Shown one piece after another: positions 8,590 to 17,915 of a stretch of DNA of 36,593 bases. Below the pieces are notes generated by a model, which was not told the DNA's origin, did no database searches, and saw only the letters and a program-made list of their open reading frames with translations. The translations under genes were made by a program, and so were the position numbers. The stretch spans positions 1 to 36,593 of the forward strand of contig OMVS01000013.1 of NCBI GenBank assembly GCA_900314575.1, written 5' to 3'. Numbering within the stretch: the first letter of the stretch is position 1; every line of letters begins with the position of its first letter. Source of the DNA: an uncultured Olsenella sp. (lineage in GTDB: Bacteria > Actinomycetota > Coriobacteriia > Coriobacteriales > Atopobiaceae).

Positions 8590-8595
8590 TATAAT
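8590..8595 (+). promoter_or_regulatory. -10 element of elp3, leaderless start
   Basis: A perfect TATAAT (8590-8595) ends 8 nt before the ATG at 8604, so transcription should begin at or within a base or two of the start codon. There is no ribosome site between them. The mirrored layout of the neighbour makes a divergent leaderless pair within 66 bp. Confidence 0.65.
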
Positions 8596-8603
8596 GCACA
8601 CCC

Positions 8604-10490
8604 ATGGAGGAACTACTGCTCGACATACTCGAACGCCTGCGCCGCGAGCCCGGCCGCGTCCTCGGCCCGGCGGAGCTCGACCGCGTCATCCGCGCCCACA
8701 ACCGCGGCGTCCACGACAACGCGCGCCACCTCTCCAAGCGCCAGGTCCTCCCCTACTACCTGCATGTGCGCGAGGCCGACCCGGAGCGCTGGTCCTCCTG
8801 GGAGGTCGACTGCGAGCTCGAGCGGCGTCTCGTGGAGACGCTGCGCCTGAAGCCGCGGCGCACCGCCTCGGGCGTCGCGACCGTCACGGTCCTCACCCGG
8901 CCCGCCCCCTGCTCCGGCAGCTGCGTCTTCTGCCCCAACGACGTGCGCATGCCCAAGAGCTACCTCCACCGCGAGCCCGCCTGCCGCCGGGCGGAGCAGG
9001 GCTTCTTCGACCCCTACCTCCAGGTCCACGCCCGCCTCAGGGCCCTCTCGCAGATGGGCCACCCGACCGACAAGGTCGAGCTCATCGTGCTCGGCGGCAC
9101 GTGGAGCGACTACCCGCGCGCCTACCAGGTGTGGTTCGTCCGGGAGCTCTTCCGCGCCGTCAACGACTGGCCCGGCGGCGACGGGGAGGCCGAGCGCCTC
9201 CGGGCCCTCTACCGCGAGGCCGGGCTGACGGACGACGCAGAGGAGCTCGCAGAGCGCGTCCGCCCGACGCAGGAGCTGGTCGACGCCGGCAGGCTCTCCT
9301 ACAACGACGCGGTGCGGCGCCTCTGGGGCCCGGGCGGCGACGGCGCGACCGAGGGGGCGCGCGCCCTTCTCGCCCGCCAGACCGCGACCCTCGATGAGCT
9401 CGCCCGCGAGCACGCGCGCAACGAGGGGGCGGCGCACCGGGTGGTCGGCCTCGTCGTGGAGACCCGCCCCGACGCCGTCACGCCGGAGTGCCTGAGGCTC
9501 CTCCGCCGCCTCGGCTGCACCAAGGTCCAGGTGGGCGTCCAGAGCACCCGCGAGGACGCGCTTGCCGCCAACGGGCGCAACACCAGCCTGGAGGAGGTCA
9601 GGCGCGCCTTCGCCCTGATCAGGCTCTACGGCTTCAAGATTCACTCCCACCTGATGCTCAACCTCGTGGGCGCGACGCCCGAGCTCGACCGCCGGGACTT
9701 CTCCGCCCTCGTCTCCGACCCCGCCCTCAGGCCGGACGAGGTCAAGCTCTACCCGTGCGCGCTCGTCCCCGGCACGCGGCTGGTCGCCCTCTACGACCGC
9801 GGCGCATGGCGGCCGTACACGGTGGAGGAGCTCGTCGACGTCCTGGTGGCAGACGTCCTCGCCACCCCGCCCTACATGCGGATCTCCCGCATGATCAGGG
9901 ACATAGGCGCGGACGACATCCTCGTGGGCAACAAGCACGCCAACCTGCGCCAGCTCGTGGACGAGAAGATCCGCACCTCCGGGCTCTCCCGGCGCGTCCG
10001 CGAGATCCGCTACCGGGAGATCGCGCGCAGGGAGGTCGACCTCTCCCGCCTCGAGCTCGTCGACGTCCCCTACGAGACGGACGTCACGCGCGAGCGCTTC
10101 CTCGAGTGGGTCACGCCCGAGGGGCGCATCGCCGGCTTCCTGCGTCTCTCCCTGCCCCGGTGGGAGCGGCTCCGCACGGACGAGCTCGCCACCAGGCCGG
10201 GAGACGCGATGATCCGGGAGGTCCACGTCTACGGCGAGGCGGCCCACCTCGGGCGCACGGACGCCTCGGCCCAGCACCGAGGGCTCGGCCGCGCCCTCGT
10301 CGAGCGCGCCGCGAGCATTGCCGCCGAGGAGGGCTACGCGGGGCTCTGCGTGGTCAGCTCCGTCGGCACGCGGGGCTACTACAGGGGGCTCGGCTTCGTG
10401 GACGACGGCCTCTACCAGCGAAGGGACCTCTCGGCCGCACCCGTGGCCCCCACCGGCGAGCGGCAGGCCGCGCGTGGCGCGCGCCCGTAG
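8604..10490 (+). CDS. elp3: Elp3: tRNA uridine-34 5-carboxymethylaminomethyl modification radical SAM/GNAT enzyme
   Basis: A 628-residue two-domain enzyme that makes cm5U at the wobble position of tRNA from acetyl-CoA by radical SAM chemistry. The radical SAM cluster cysteines are C103, C107 and C110 (CSGSCVFC), followed by the family signature CPNDVRMPKSYL. The barrel continues with LIVLGGTWSDYP, LVVETRPDAVTPE, KVQVGVQS and LMLNLVGATPE. The C-terminal acetyltransferase domain has QHRGLGRAL (557-565) as its acetyl-CoA loop, then a YYRGLGF ending. Length and motifs match standalone bacterial Elp3 of the type known from Dehalococcoides. No Elp1/2/4-6 genes accompany it. The start is fixed by TATAAT directly upstream (leaderless). 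A Trm9-like methyltransferase is divergent, suggesting a joint pathway to mcm5U34. Confidence 0.95.
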   Translation: MEELLLDILERLRREPGRVLGPAELDRVIRAHNRGVHDNARHLSKRQVLPYYLHVREADPERWSSWEVDCELERRLVETLRLKPRRTASGVATVTVLTRPAPCSGSCVFCPNDVRMPKSYLHREPACRRAEQGFFDPYLQVHARLRALSQMGHPTDKVELIVLGGTWSDYPRAYQVWFVRELFRAVNDWPGGDGEAERLRALYREAGLTDDAEELAERVRPTQELVDAGRLSYNDAVRRLWGPGGDGATEGARALLARQTATLDELAREHARNEGAAHRVVGLVVETRPDAVTPECLRLLRRLGCTKVQVGVQSTREDALAANGRNTSLEEVRRAFALIRLYGFKIHSHLMLNLVGATPELDRRDFSALVSDPALRPDEVKLYPCALVPGTRLVALYDRGAWRPYTVEELVDVLVADVLATPPYMRISRMIRDIGADDILVGNKHANLRQLVDEKIRTSGLSRRVREIRYREIARREVDLSRLELVDVPYETDVTRERFLEWVTPEGRIAGFLRLSLPRWERLRTDELATRPGDAMIREVHVYGEAAHLGRTDASAQHRGLGRALVERAASIAAEEGYAGLCVVSSVGTRGYYRGLGFVDDGLYQRRDLSAAPVAPTGERQAARGARP

Positions 10491-10502
10491 CGCGGCGGCC
10501 GC

Positions 10503-10534
10503 GTTTCCAAACGAGGCACCCCCGTGTTTCCAAA
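10503..10534. repeat. GTTTCCAAA direct repeats, candidate operator
   Basis: Exact 9-bp copies at 10503-10511 and 10526-10534, 23 bp apart (about two helical turns), just upstream of the presumed leu promoter. This spacing suits a regulator contacting one face of the DNA. The regulator is unknown. Confidence 0.45.
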
Positions 10535-10623
10535 TCAAGTCACTTTGGCGCCCCGAGCGCATCTGTGGCAATCTAGCCACAACGCATCGGAAGGGCCGAT
10601 GCACACGGTCGAGGGACAACGTC

Positions 10624-10734
10624 ATGTCTAACGTTGAGGTTGCAATAGCACAGGCCGCCTGGCGCGCGCGTCGCGCCACGAGCGATCGCCACGCGCAGCT
10701 ACTCGCCCCCCTCGACCTACGCCTAGCGCTATAG
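10624..10734 (+). CDS. Leucine-rich leader peptide of the leu operon
   Basis: A 36-codon frame with GAGGG 8 nt before its ATG. Six of its last eleven sense codons are leucine ([12 protein letters not shown]), and four of these are CTA, the codon that is otherwise nearly absent in these GC-rich genes. Stalling of a ribosome short of leucyl-tRNA at these CTA codons is the textbook basis of leucine attenuation, and the frame stands directly upstream of leuA. The start of the peptide has no similarity to a functional protein. I infer a regulatory, not structural, role. Confidence 0.8.
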   Translation: MSNVEVAIAQAAWRARRATSDRHAQLLAPLDLRLAL

Positions 10735-10824
10735 GGTCCCCCAGCGACCCGGCGCTCCGGCACGCGCTCCGCCCAGCCCCCTAGGACAGGCGTCTGCAGC
10801 ACGACCTCGCCGACGGCGACGACT

Positions 10825-10841
10825 CGGGGCGCCCCGCCCCG
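10825..10841 (+). terminator. GC hairpin in the leu leader, candidate attenuator terminator
   Basis: CGGGGCG (10825-10831) pairs with CGCCCCG (10835-10841) across CCC, about 90 nt after the leader-peptide stop and 107 nt before leuA. There is no U-run after it, so it is either a GC-type terminator or one arm of a larger alternative structure. Confidence 0.4.
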
Positions 10842-10948
10842 GGCAGGCACCAAGTCCCAGAGCACCACCCATCCCTCGCAACCTCACCGTAGAAGACGCA
10901 CGTCCCTCGGCCACGCACCCAAGAGGACCACGACCGAGAGGATCTGCC

Positions 10949-12499
10949 ATGACTCGCAAGATCGACATCTTCGACACCACCCTGCGCGACGGCGAGCAGT
11001 CGCCCGGCGCCTCCATGAACACCGAGGAGAAGCTCGTCATCGCCCAGCAGCTGCTCCGCATGCACGTCGACGTCATCGAGGCGGGCTTCCCCATCTCCTC
11101 GCCCGGCGACTTCCGCTCCGTGCAGGAGATCGGCCGCCTGGCGGGCGACGACGCGGTCGTCGTCGGCCTGACGCGCGCCGTCGACAAGGACATCGACCGC
11201 GCGGCCGAGGCCCTCTCGACCGCCAAGCGCCCGCGCATCCACACGGGCCTGGGCGTCTCCCCGCAGCACCTGCGCGAGAAGCTCCGCATCAGCGAGGACG
11301 AGTGCGTCGAGCGCGCGATCCACTGCGTCAAGTACGCCAAGCGCTACGTCGAGGACGTCGAGTTCTACGCCGAGGACGCCGGCCGCGCCGACCAGAAGTT
11401 CCTCGAGCGCGTGATCCAGGCGGCCGTCGACGCCGGCGCCACCGTCGTCAACATCCCCGACACCACCGGCTACCAGATGCCCGACGACTTCGGTGCCCGC
11501 ATCAAGGGCCTCGCCGACAACGTGCGCGGCATCGAGAACGTGACAATCTCCGTCCACACCCACAACGACCTCGGCATGGCCACGGCCCTCGCCCTGGCCG
11601 GCGTCAAGAACGGCGCCACGCAGATCGAGTGCACGATCAACGGCCTGGGCGAGCGCGCCGGCAACACCGCGCTCGAGGAGGTCGTCATGGCCATCAAGAT
11701 GCACGGCGACGAGCTCGACGCCCACACCGACGTGGTCACGCAGGAGCTCACCCGCGCGAGCCACCTCGTCAGCCGCATCACCGGCATGAACGTGCAGGCC
11801 AACAAGGCCATCGTGGGCGCCAACGCCTTCGCGCACTCCTCCGGCATCCACCAGGACGGCGTGCTCAAGGCCCGCGACACCTACGAGATCATCAACCCCG
11901 AGGACGTGGGCGCCGCGGGCTCCGAGATCATCCTCTCCGCGCGCAGCGGCCACGCGGCGCTCAAGCACCGCCTCGCCGAGCTCGGCTACACCTTCTCCGA
12001 GGACGAGTACGACGACATCTACAAGCGCTTCCTCGAGATTGCGGACCAGAAGAAGGAGGTCTACGACGAGGACCTGGAGTCGATGGTGCAGGAGCGCCAG
12101 CGCGAGGTGAGCGCCGTCTACACCCTGGACGCGCTGCAGGTCACCTGCGGCGACCCGCTGGTGCCCACCGCCACCGCCACGATCACCGACGAGGTCGGCG
12201 CCCAGCACGTGGTCTGCGCCACCGGCGCCGGCCCCGTCGACGCCGCCTACAAGGCCATCGACGAGGTCGTCGCCATCCACGGCGACCTGCAGGAGTTCGC
12301 AGTCAAGGCGGTCACCCGCGGCATCGACGCCCTCGGCGAGGTCACGGTGCGCATCCAGGCCGACGACGGCCGCGTCTTCACCGGCCGTGGCTCGGACAAC
12401 GACATCGTCGTGTCCTCCGCCAAGGCCTACGTCAACGCGATCAACCGCATGATCTCGACGCAGCGCTCGCGCGAGGACAAGGGCGCGCAGGCGAGGTAG
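10949..12499 (+). CDS. leuA: 2-isopropylmalate synthase
   Basis: A 516-residue LeuA of the long bacterial type, condensing 2-ketoisovalerate and acetyl-CoA in the first committed step of leucine synthesis. The TIM barrel opens with [12 protein letters not shown] (9-20) and contains the metal-binding HTHND (203-207) and NGLGERAGN. The C-terminal third, from about 390, is the regulatory domain where leucine binds, including the [10 protein letters not shown] and [23 protein letters not shown] blocks. Start: GAGAGGA precedes the ATG. It is the first gene of leuACDB and follows the leucine-rich leader peptide, so both attenuation and feedback by leucine are expected. Confidence 0.97.
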   Translation: MTRKIDIFDTTLRDGEQSPGASMNTEEKLVIAQQLLRMHVDVIEAGFPISSPGDFRSVQEIGRLAGDDAVVVGLTRAVDKDIDRAAEALSTAKRPRIHTGLGVSPQHLREKLRISEDECVERAIHCVKYAKRYVEDVEFYAEDAGRADQKFLERVIQAAVDAGATVVNIPDTTGYQMPDDFGARIKGLADNVRGIENVTISVHTHNDLGMATALALAGVKNGATQIECTINGLGERAGNTALEEVVMAIKMHGDELDAHTDVVTQELTRASHLVSRITGMNVQANKAIVGANAFAHSSGIHQDGVLKARDTYEIINPEDVGAAGSEIILSARSGHAALKHRLAELGYTFSEDEYDDIYKRFLEIADQKKEVYDEDLESMVQERQREVSAVYTLDALQVTCGDPLVPTATATITDEVGAQHVVCATGAGPVDAAYKAIDEVVAIHGDLQEFAVKAVTRGIDALGEVTVRIQADDGRVFTGRGSDNDIVVSSAKAYVNAINRMISTQRSREDKGAQAR

Positions 12500-12540
12500 C
12501 ACGACGGACGCCCGGGCCTGGCAGGCACCGGGAGGCAGCA

Positions 12541-12571
12541 GGGCGGCGCCGCTCCGAGGGCGGCGCCGCCC
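12541..12571 (+). terminator. 11-bp hairpin between leuA and leuC
   Basis: GGGCGGCGCCG (12541-12551) pairs perfectly with CGGCGCCGCCC (12561-12571). It lies inside an operon and 18 bp before the leuC start, so it may act as a partial terminator or an mRNA-stabilising end rather than a full stop. Confidence 0.45.
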
Positions 12572-12589
12572 CACCTAGAGAGGGACGAC

Positions 12590-13855
<1,266 letters not shown>

Positions 13856-13894
13856 GCGCGCCACCTACGGCACCCACCCACAAAGGAGAAGAAC

Positions 13895-14398
13895 ATGCAG
13901 TTCAAGGGCAACGCCTTCCGCTACGGGCGCGACGTCGACACCGACGTCATCATCCCCGCGCGCTACCTCAACACCTCCGACCCCGCCCAGCTCGCCGCCC
14001 ACTGCCTCGAGGACCTGGACGCCACCTTCCGCGAGCGCGTCCGGCCCGGCGACGTCATCGTCGCCGAGGAGAACTTCGGCTGCGGCTCCTCCCGCGAGCA
14101 CGCGCCCGTGGCCATCAAGGCGGCAGGGGTCTCCGTCGTGATCGCGAAGAGCTTCGCGCGCATTTTCTACCGCAACGCCATCAACATCGGCCTGCCGATC
14201 ATCGAGTGCCCCGAGGCCGTCGACGCCATCGCCGACGGCGACGTCGTGAGCGTCGACGCCGACACGGGCGTCGTGCGCGACGAGACGAGCGGCGAGAGCT
14301 TCCAGGCACAGCCGTTCCCGCCGTTCATCCAGGAGATCATCAACGAGGGCGGCCTGGTCGCGAGGACCAGGAAGCTCCTCGCCGAGAGGGAGGCCTAG
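13895..14398 (+). CDS. leuD: 3-isopropylmalate dehydratase, small subunit
   Basis: A 167-residue small subunit, matching the short form that partners the short LeuC type. The swivelling domain shows [15 protein letters not shown] near the start and the conserved [13 protein letters not shown] block around residues 57-71. AAAGGAG is 6 nt before the ATG. The stop codon is only 2 bp before the leuB start, so leuB translation is probably coupled. Confidence 0.96.
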   Translation: MQFKGNAFRYGRDVDTDVIIPARYLNTSDPAQLAAHCLEDLDATFRERVRPGDVIVAEENFGCGSSREHAPVAIKAAGVSVVIAKSFARIFYRNAINIGLPIIECPEAVDAIADGDVVSVDADTGVVRDETSGESFQAQPFPPFIQEIINEGGLVARTRKLLAEREA

Positions 14399-14400
14399 CC

Positions 14401-15555
14401 ATGGCGAGCAGGACCTACAGGATCGTCACGCTTCCGGGCGACGGGATCGGCCCGGAGATCATGGCCGAGGCCAAGCGAGTGCTCGCCAGCGTCGGCAGGG
14501 CGTACGACGTCGAGTTCGCCTGCGAGGACCACCTGATCGGCGGCGCCGCCATAGACGCCACCCGCACCGCGGGCGGCCCCGTCTCCGCCCTGCCCGACGA
14601 GACCCTCGAGGCCGCGCGCGCGGCTGACGCGGTCCTTCTGGCCGCGGTGGGCGGCCCCAAGTGGAACGACACCACGCCGGGCGCCGTCAGGCCCGAGCAG
14701 GGGCTCCTCGCCATCCGCAAGCAGCTGGGCCTCTACCTCAACCTGCGCCCGGTGCGCGTCTACGACGCGCTCGCCCAGGCGAGCTCGATCAAGCCCGAGC
14801 TCCTCAAGGGGGTCGACGTCCTCATCGTGCGCGAGCTCACGGGCGGCCTCTACTTCGGCAGGCACGAGCGCAACCACGACGTGCCGGGCGCGGCCATGGG
14901 CGGCGGCGCGGGCGACACGGCGCTCGACTCCATGGAGTACAGCGAGCTCGAGATCGAGCGCGTGGTGAGGTGGGCCTTCGACGCCGCGGAGCGCCGCCGC
15001 GGCCACGTGACCTCGGTCGACAAGGCCAACGTGCTCGAGACCTCCCGCCTGTGGCGCGAGGTCGCCCACCGCGTCGCCGCGGAGCACCCCTCCGTCGAGA
15101 GCGAGGACATGCTCGTCGACAACACGGCCATGCAGCTCGTAGCCCGGCCGGCCCAGTTCGACGTGATGGTGACCGAGAACACCTTCGGAGACATCCTCTC
15201 CGACGAGGCGAGCATGCTCACGGGCTCGCTCGGCATGCTCGCCTCCGCCTCCCTCGGCGACGGCACCGCGCTCTACGAGCCGAGCCACGGCTCGGCGCCC
15301 GACATCGCGGGCAGGGGCATCGCCAACCCGATCGCCCAGGTCCTCTCCGTCGAGCTCATGCTCCGCTACAGCTTCGGCATGGACGAGGCCGCAGACGCCC
15401 TCGCCGGTGCCGTCGACGACGTGCTCGCCGCCGGCTGGCGCACGGCCGACATCGCCGAGGAGACCACGCCCGAGGAGCGTCGCCTCTCGACCAGCCAGAT
15501 GGGCGACAGGCTCATCGAGGCCTTCGAGGCGCGCGCGACGCACCAGGGTCGCTAG
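14401..15555 (+). CDS. leuB: 3-isopropylmalate dehydrogenase
   Basis: A 384-residue NAD-dependent beta-decarboxylating dehydrogenase giving 2-ketoisocaproate, the last operon-encoded step before transamination to leucine. It has the GDGIGPEIM loop near the start, GGPKWND, the ELTGGLYFG block, [14 protein letters not shown], and the substrate/metal block [23 protein letters not shown] with GSAPDIAG after it. I chose ATG 14401, two bases after the leuD stop; GGGAGG within the end of leuD is the ribosome site. The open frame extends much further upstream but only as a shadow of leuC/leuD. Confidence 0.96.
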   Translation: MASRTYRIVTLPGDGIGPEIMAEAKRVLASVGRAYDVEFACEDHLIGGAAIDATRTAGGPVSALPDETLEAARAADAVLLAAVGGPKWNDTTPGAVRPEQGLLAIRKQLGLYLNLRPVRVYDALAQASSIKPELLKGVDVLIVRELTGGLYFGRHERNHDVPGAAMGGGAGDTALDSMEYSELEIERVVRWAFDAAERRRGHVTSVDKANVLETSRLWREVAHRVAAEHPSVESEDMLVDNTAMQLVARPAQFDVMVTENTFGDILSDEASMLTGSLGMLASASLGDGTALYEPSHGSAPDIAGRGIANPIAQVLSVELMLRYSFGMDEAADALAGAVDDVLAAGWRTADIAEETTPEERRLSTSQMGDRLIEAFEARATHQGR

Positions 15556-15565
15556 CACCACCGGT

Positions 15566-15592
15566 GCCGCCGGGACGTCGCGCCCCGGCGGC
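15566..15592 (+). terminator. leu operon terminator hairpin
   Basis: GCCGCCGGG (15566-15574) and CCCGGCGGC (15584-15592) form a perfect 9-bp stem 10 bp after the leuB stop. No U-run follows, as for most hairpins in this window. Confidence 0.55.
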
Positions 15593-15612
15593 CCGGGTCG
15601 TGGAGGCCTCGT

Positions 15613-15667
15613 GCAGACCGAATGTCTGCGTCTCGGTAGCATATATTCCCGCGCCGCTGGGCATAAT
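15613..15667 (+). promoter_or_regulatory. trxA promoter region with inverted repeat
   Basis: Two -10 candidates are visible: TATATT (15642-15647) and CATAAT (15662-15667). The inverted repeat GCAGAC-CGAAT-GTCTGC (15613-15629) would overlap the -35 region of the first, or sit just upstream of the second, so it is a possible operator. No -35 hexamer is clear. Confidence 0.4.
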
Positions 15668-15721
15668 GGGGGCGTGAGAGAAAGCGAAGCCCGCGACCGC
15701 GGGCAGGAAGCGAGGGTCACC

Positions 15722-16033
15722 ATGGCAGAGGTAACCATCACCATCGACAACTTCGAGAAGGAAGTCCTCCAGTCCGACGTCCCGGTCCTTGTCGACTTCT
15801 GGGCGCCCTGGTGCGGCCCGTGCCGCGCGCTCGGCCCGGTGATCGAGGAGATCGCGGGCGAGGTGGCCGGCAAGGCCAAGGTCGGCAAGGTCAACGTCGA
15901 CGAGGAGCCCGAGCTCGCGCGCAAGTTCAGGGTCATGAGCATCCCCTCCCTCTTCGTCTTCGAGGGCGGTCAGATCAAGGCCAGCAAGGTGGGCGCTCAG
16001 CCCAAGGACGTCATCCTCTCCATGCTCGACTGA
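15722..16033 (+). CDS. trxA: Thioredoxin
   Basis: A 103-residue thioredoxin, the cytoplasmic dithiol reductant. The redox site WCGPC is at 30-34 within [10 protein letters not shown], and the cis-proline loop SIPSLFVF follows at about 73-80. Length and fold order are normal with no fusion. The ATG at 15722 follows GAGGGTCACC. It is a single-gene unit between the leu operon and a DUF349 gene, with its own promoter region and a strong hairpin after it. Confidence 0.96.
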   Translation: MAEVTITIDNFEKEVLQSDVPVLVDFWAPWCGPCRALGPVIEEIAGEVAGKAKVGKVNVDEEPELARKFRVMSIPSLFVFEGGQIKASKVGAQPKDVILSMLD

Positions 16034-16057
16034 CGCTCGGGCGAGGCGGGGTCATCC

Positions 16058-16101
16058 GGCAGGGGCCGGGTCGTGGCAAAGGCCGCGGCCCGGCCCCTGC
16101 C
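16058..16101 (+). terminator. trxA terminator, 13-bp stem
   Basis: GGCAGGGGCCGGG (16058-16070) pairs perfectly with CCCGGCCCCTGCC (16089-16101), 25 bp after the trxA stop. The loop is 18 nt with some inner pairing. There is no U-run. Confidence 0.65.
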
Positions 16102-16275
16102 CGTATGCGGGGCCCGCGCGAGGAGCGCCCGCGCGCGCCCGGCGCCGGCAGCGCTCCCCCCGCAAGTCCTTCTCCGCCAGCGCGCCCCCCGAAGTCGTCT
16201 GACCGAGGAATCCGCACCTCACGCGCACTGCGAAACGCCAACCACCGATGGCCGACGCGTCCGAACACTATGATG

Positions 16276-16303
16276 TTGGACTGACATCGTCCCGTGATAA
16301 CCT
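16276..16303 (+). promoter_or_regulatory. Promoter for the DUF349 gene
   Basis: TTGGAC (16276-16281) and TAACCT (16298-16303) are 16 bp apart. A small inverted repeat GATGT/ACATC (16272-16288) surrounds the -35. The start codon is 93 bp after the -10. Confidence 0.45.
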
Positions 16304-16395
16304 AATCGCCCAGCGCGAGTCCCCGCACGGCGCGGGACGGCGCGCCCCCCACCGGGCCCGTCCGGCGCTGGCCCCGAGACCAGGGAGCAAGACAG

Positions 16396-17817
16396 ATGAA
16401 CTGGAACACCATCCCCACCTTCGACGACGAGAACGCCAAGGTGGTCCGGCACGACGACACCCCCTTCGGGGCGCCCCTCGTCGAGGTCCTCTACGGCGCG
16501 GCCGACGCCGAGGGCAACCCCGTCGCCCCCACCGAGGGCAGCGACGAGGACGGCCACGGCACCTGGGCGGCCCTCGAGGTGGCAGGCGAGTACCGCCTGC
16601 TCTCCTGGAGGCGCCCGGCGTCGGAGGGTGGCGGCACCGAGTTCGGCTTCGGGATGGCCACGGACCCGAGGCCCGTCCTCGAGGCGGACATCGCCAAGAA
16701 GGAGGGCCTCGTCGAGCGCATGCAGCAGCTCCTCGACGGCGGGGACTACCACGGCGGCGGAAGCGTCCTGCGCCAGACGATGGACGAGTGGCGCGCCACG
16801 CCCAACTGGCACACGCCGCGCGAGGACGAGCTCTGGGAGGAGTTCCAGTCTAGGCGCAAGACCTTCTACGACAGGCGCTCCTCCGCCCGCGAGGAGGCGG
16901 CCGAGAGGAAGCGCGCCCTCATAGGGCAGGCCAAGTCCCTCGCCGACTCCACCGAGTGGAAGGCCACGGCGGAGAGGTTCCACGACCTCATGGACCAGTG
17001 GAAGGCGGCGGGGTCCGCCGGCCACGAGGAGGACGAGCGCCTCTGGGAGCAGTACAACTCCTACCAGCACGCCTTCTACAACCATCGCTCGGAGCACTAC
17101 CAGCAGATGCGCGCCGAGCACGCCGCCAACAAGAAGGCCAAGCAGGCCCTCATCGCAGAGGCCCGCGAGGTCGTCCAGCCCACCGCCGAGTGGTCGCCGA
17201 GGCAGTGGAAGGAGGCCAACGCCCGCATGCGCGACCTCATGGGCGCATGGAAGCAGGTCGGACCGGTCGACCGCGAGGACTCCGACAGGCTCTGGAACGA
17301 GTTCAACGGGCTGAGGCAGAAGTTCTTCGACGCCCAGCACGCCCACCACGAGGAGGTCGAGGCGCAGCAGGACGCCAACGCCGCAGGCAAGCAGGAGCTC
17401 ATCGAGACCGCGCGGCGCATCGCCGCGGCCGAGGACTACTCCGCCGAGGCCACCCAGCAGATGCGCGACCTCGACGTGAGGTGGAAGGCCCTGGGCTACG
17501 CCGGCAGCGCCAGGAACGACGCCCTGTGGGACGAGTTCCGCACGGCCAAGGAGTCGTTCTGGGACGCGAGGCGCGCCCACAACGACGAGCGCCACGCGCA
17601 GTGGCTCCAGAAGACCCAGGAGGCGCTCGAGCGCAAGCGCGGGCAGATCGCGAGCCTGAACGACCAGATCGAGCGCCTGCAGAGCAGGATCGACCACGCG
17701 ACGGTGATGGTCAGCGAGTCCAGGCTCAACGAGTGGGCCAGCTGGATAGACGAGAAGAAGGAGCGCATCGCCGAGCTCGAGCGCCAGGTCGCAGACATCG
17801 AGCAGAAGCTCAAGTAG
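16396..17817 (+). CDS. DUF349-repeat coiled-coil protein
   Basis: A 473-residue, highly charged helical protein. Its first 100 residues are an acidic beta-rich region. From about 100 to 420 it has four or five tandem units of roughly 75 residues with the DUF349 pattern: a WKA(A/V)G-type motif, then LWxxF/Y and a FF/FYxxR end (for example MRDLMGAWKQVGPVDREDSDRLWNEF split over residues near 276-301). The C-terminus from about 425 is a coiled coil (ERKRGQIASLNDQIERLQSR). DUF349 proteins are widespread in actinobacteria and have no firmly settled biochemical role. The ATG follows GGGAGCAAGACAG. It seems to be a single-gene unit with its own promoter and a very strong terminator. Confidence 0.85.
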   Translation: MNWNTIPTFDDENAKVVRHDDTPFGAPLVEVLYGAADAEGNPVAPTEGSDEDGHGTWAALEVAGEYRLLSWRRPASEGGGTEFGFGMATDPRPVLEADIAKKEGLVERMQQLLDGGDYHGGGSVLRQTMDEWRATPNWHTPREDELWEEFQSRRKTFYDRRSSAREEAAERKRALIGQAKSLADSTEWKATAERFHDLMDQWKAAGSAGHEEDERLWEQYNSYQHAFYNHRSEHYQQMRAEHAANKKAKQALIAEAREVVQPTAEWSPRQWKEANARMRDLMGAWKQVGPVDREDSDRLWNEFNGLRQKFFDAQHAHHEEVEAQQDANAAGKQELIETARRIAAAEDYSAEATQQMRDLDVRWKALGYAGSARNDALWDEFRTAKESFWDARRAHNDERHAQWLQKTQEALERKRGQIASLNDQIERLQSRIDHATVMVSESRLNEWASWIDEKKERIAELERQVADIEQKLK

Positions 17818-17840
17818 GCGAGAAGGACGTCGGGCAGTCG

Positions 17841-17876
17841 GAGGGCCCCAGCCGACCTCGGTCGGCTGGGGCCCTC
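17841..17876. terminator. 16-bp perfect terminator hairpin between convergent genes
   Basis: GAGGGCCCCAGCCGAC (17841-17856) pairs without mismatch with GTCGGCTGGGGCCCTC (17861-17876) across CTCG. It lies between the DUF349 gene and the convergent lysozyme-fold gene and can serve both. Confidence 0.85.
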
Positions 17877-17915
17877 TCGGCAATCTGGGCGGCAAGGCCG
17901 GCCGGACGCCCCCCG

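Larger units (their letters stand above)
10491..10948 (+). promoter_or_regulatory. leu operon leader region
   Basis: This 458-bp leader holds, in order: two GTTTCCAAA direct repeats (10503-10511, 10526-10534); a weak promoter candidate TTGGCG (10545-10550) and CAATCT (10569-10574); hairpin GTGGC/GCCAC (10565-10580); hairpin GCATCGG/CCGATGC (10584-10602); ribosome site GAGGG (10611-10615); the leader peptide 10624-10734; ACGCCT near its end complementary to AGGCGT about 65 nt later; and a 7-bp GC hairpin at 10825-10841. The structure fits leucine attenuation. I could not fix the competing pairings by eye. Confidence 0.65.
16034..16395. other. 362-bp gap between trxA and the DUF349 gene
   Basis: It contains the trxA terminator hairpin, one copy of the recurrent GAGAAGGAC motif (minus strand, 16174-16166), a very GC-rich stretch with no gene, and then a promoter for the DUF349 gene. 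No open frame here has a ribosome site. Confidence 0.5.

Noticed and set aside
8613-10868. 751-codon open frame antisense to elp3
   Set aside because: It mirrors a GC-rich real gene with Elp3 motifs, has Val/Gly/Glu/Ala shadow composition and no domain or ribosome site.
10781-12574. 597-codon open frame antisense to leuA
   Set aside because: Composition is that of a GC-rich shadow; leuA on the other strand has all family motifs.
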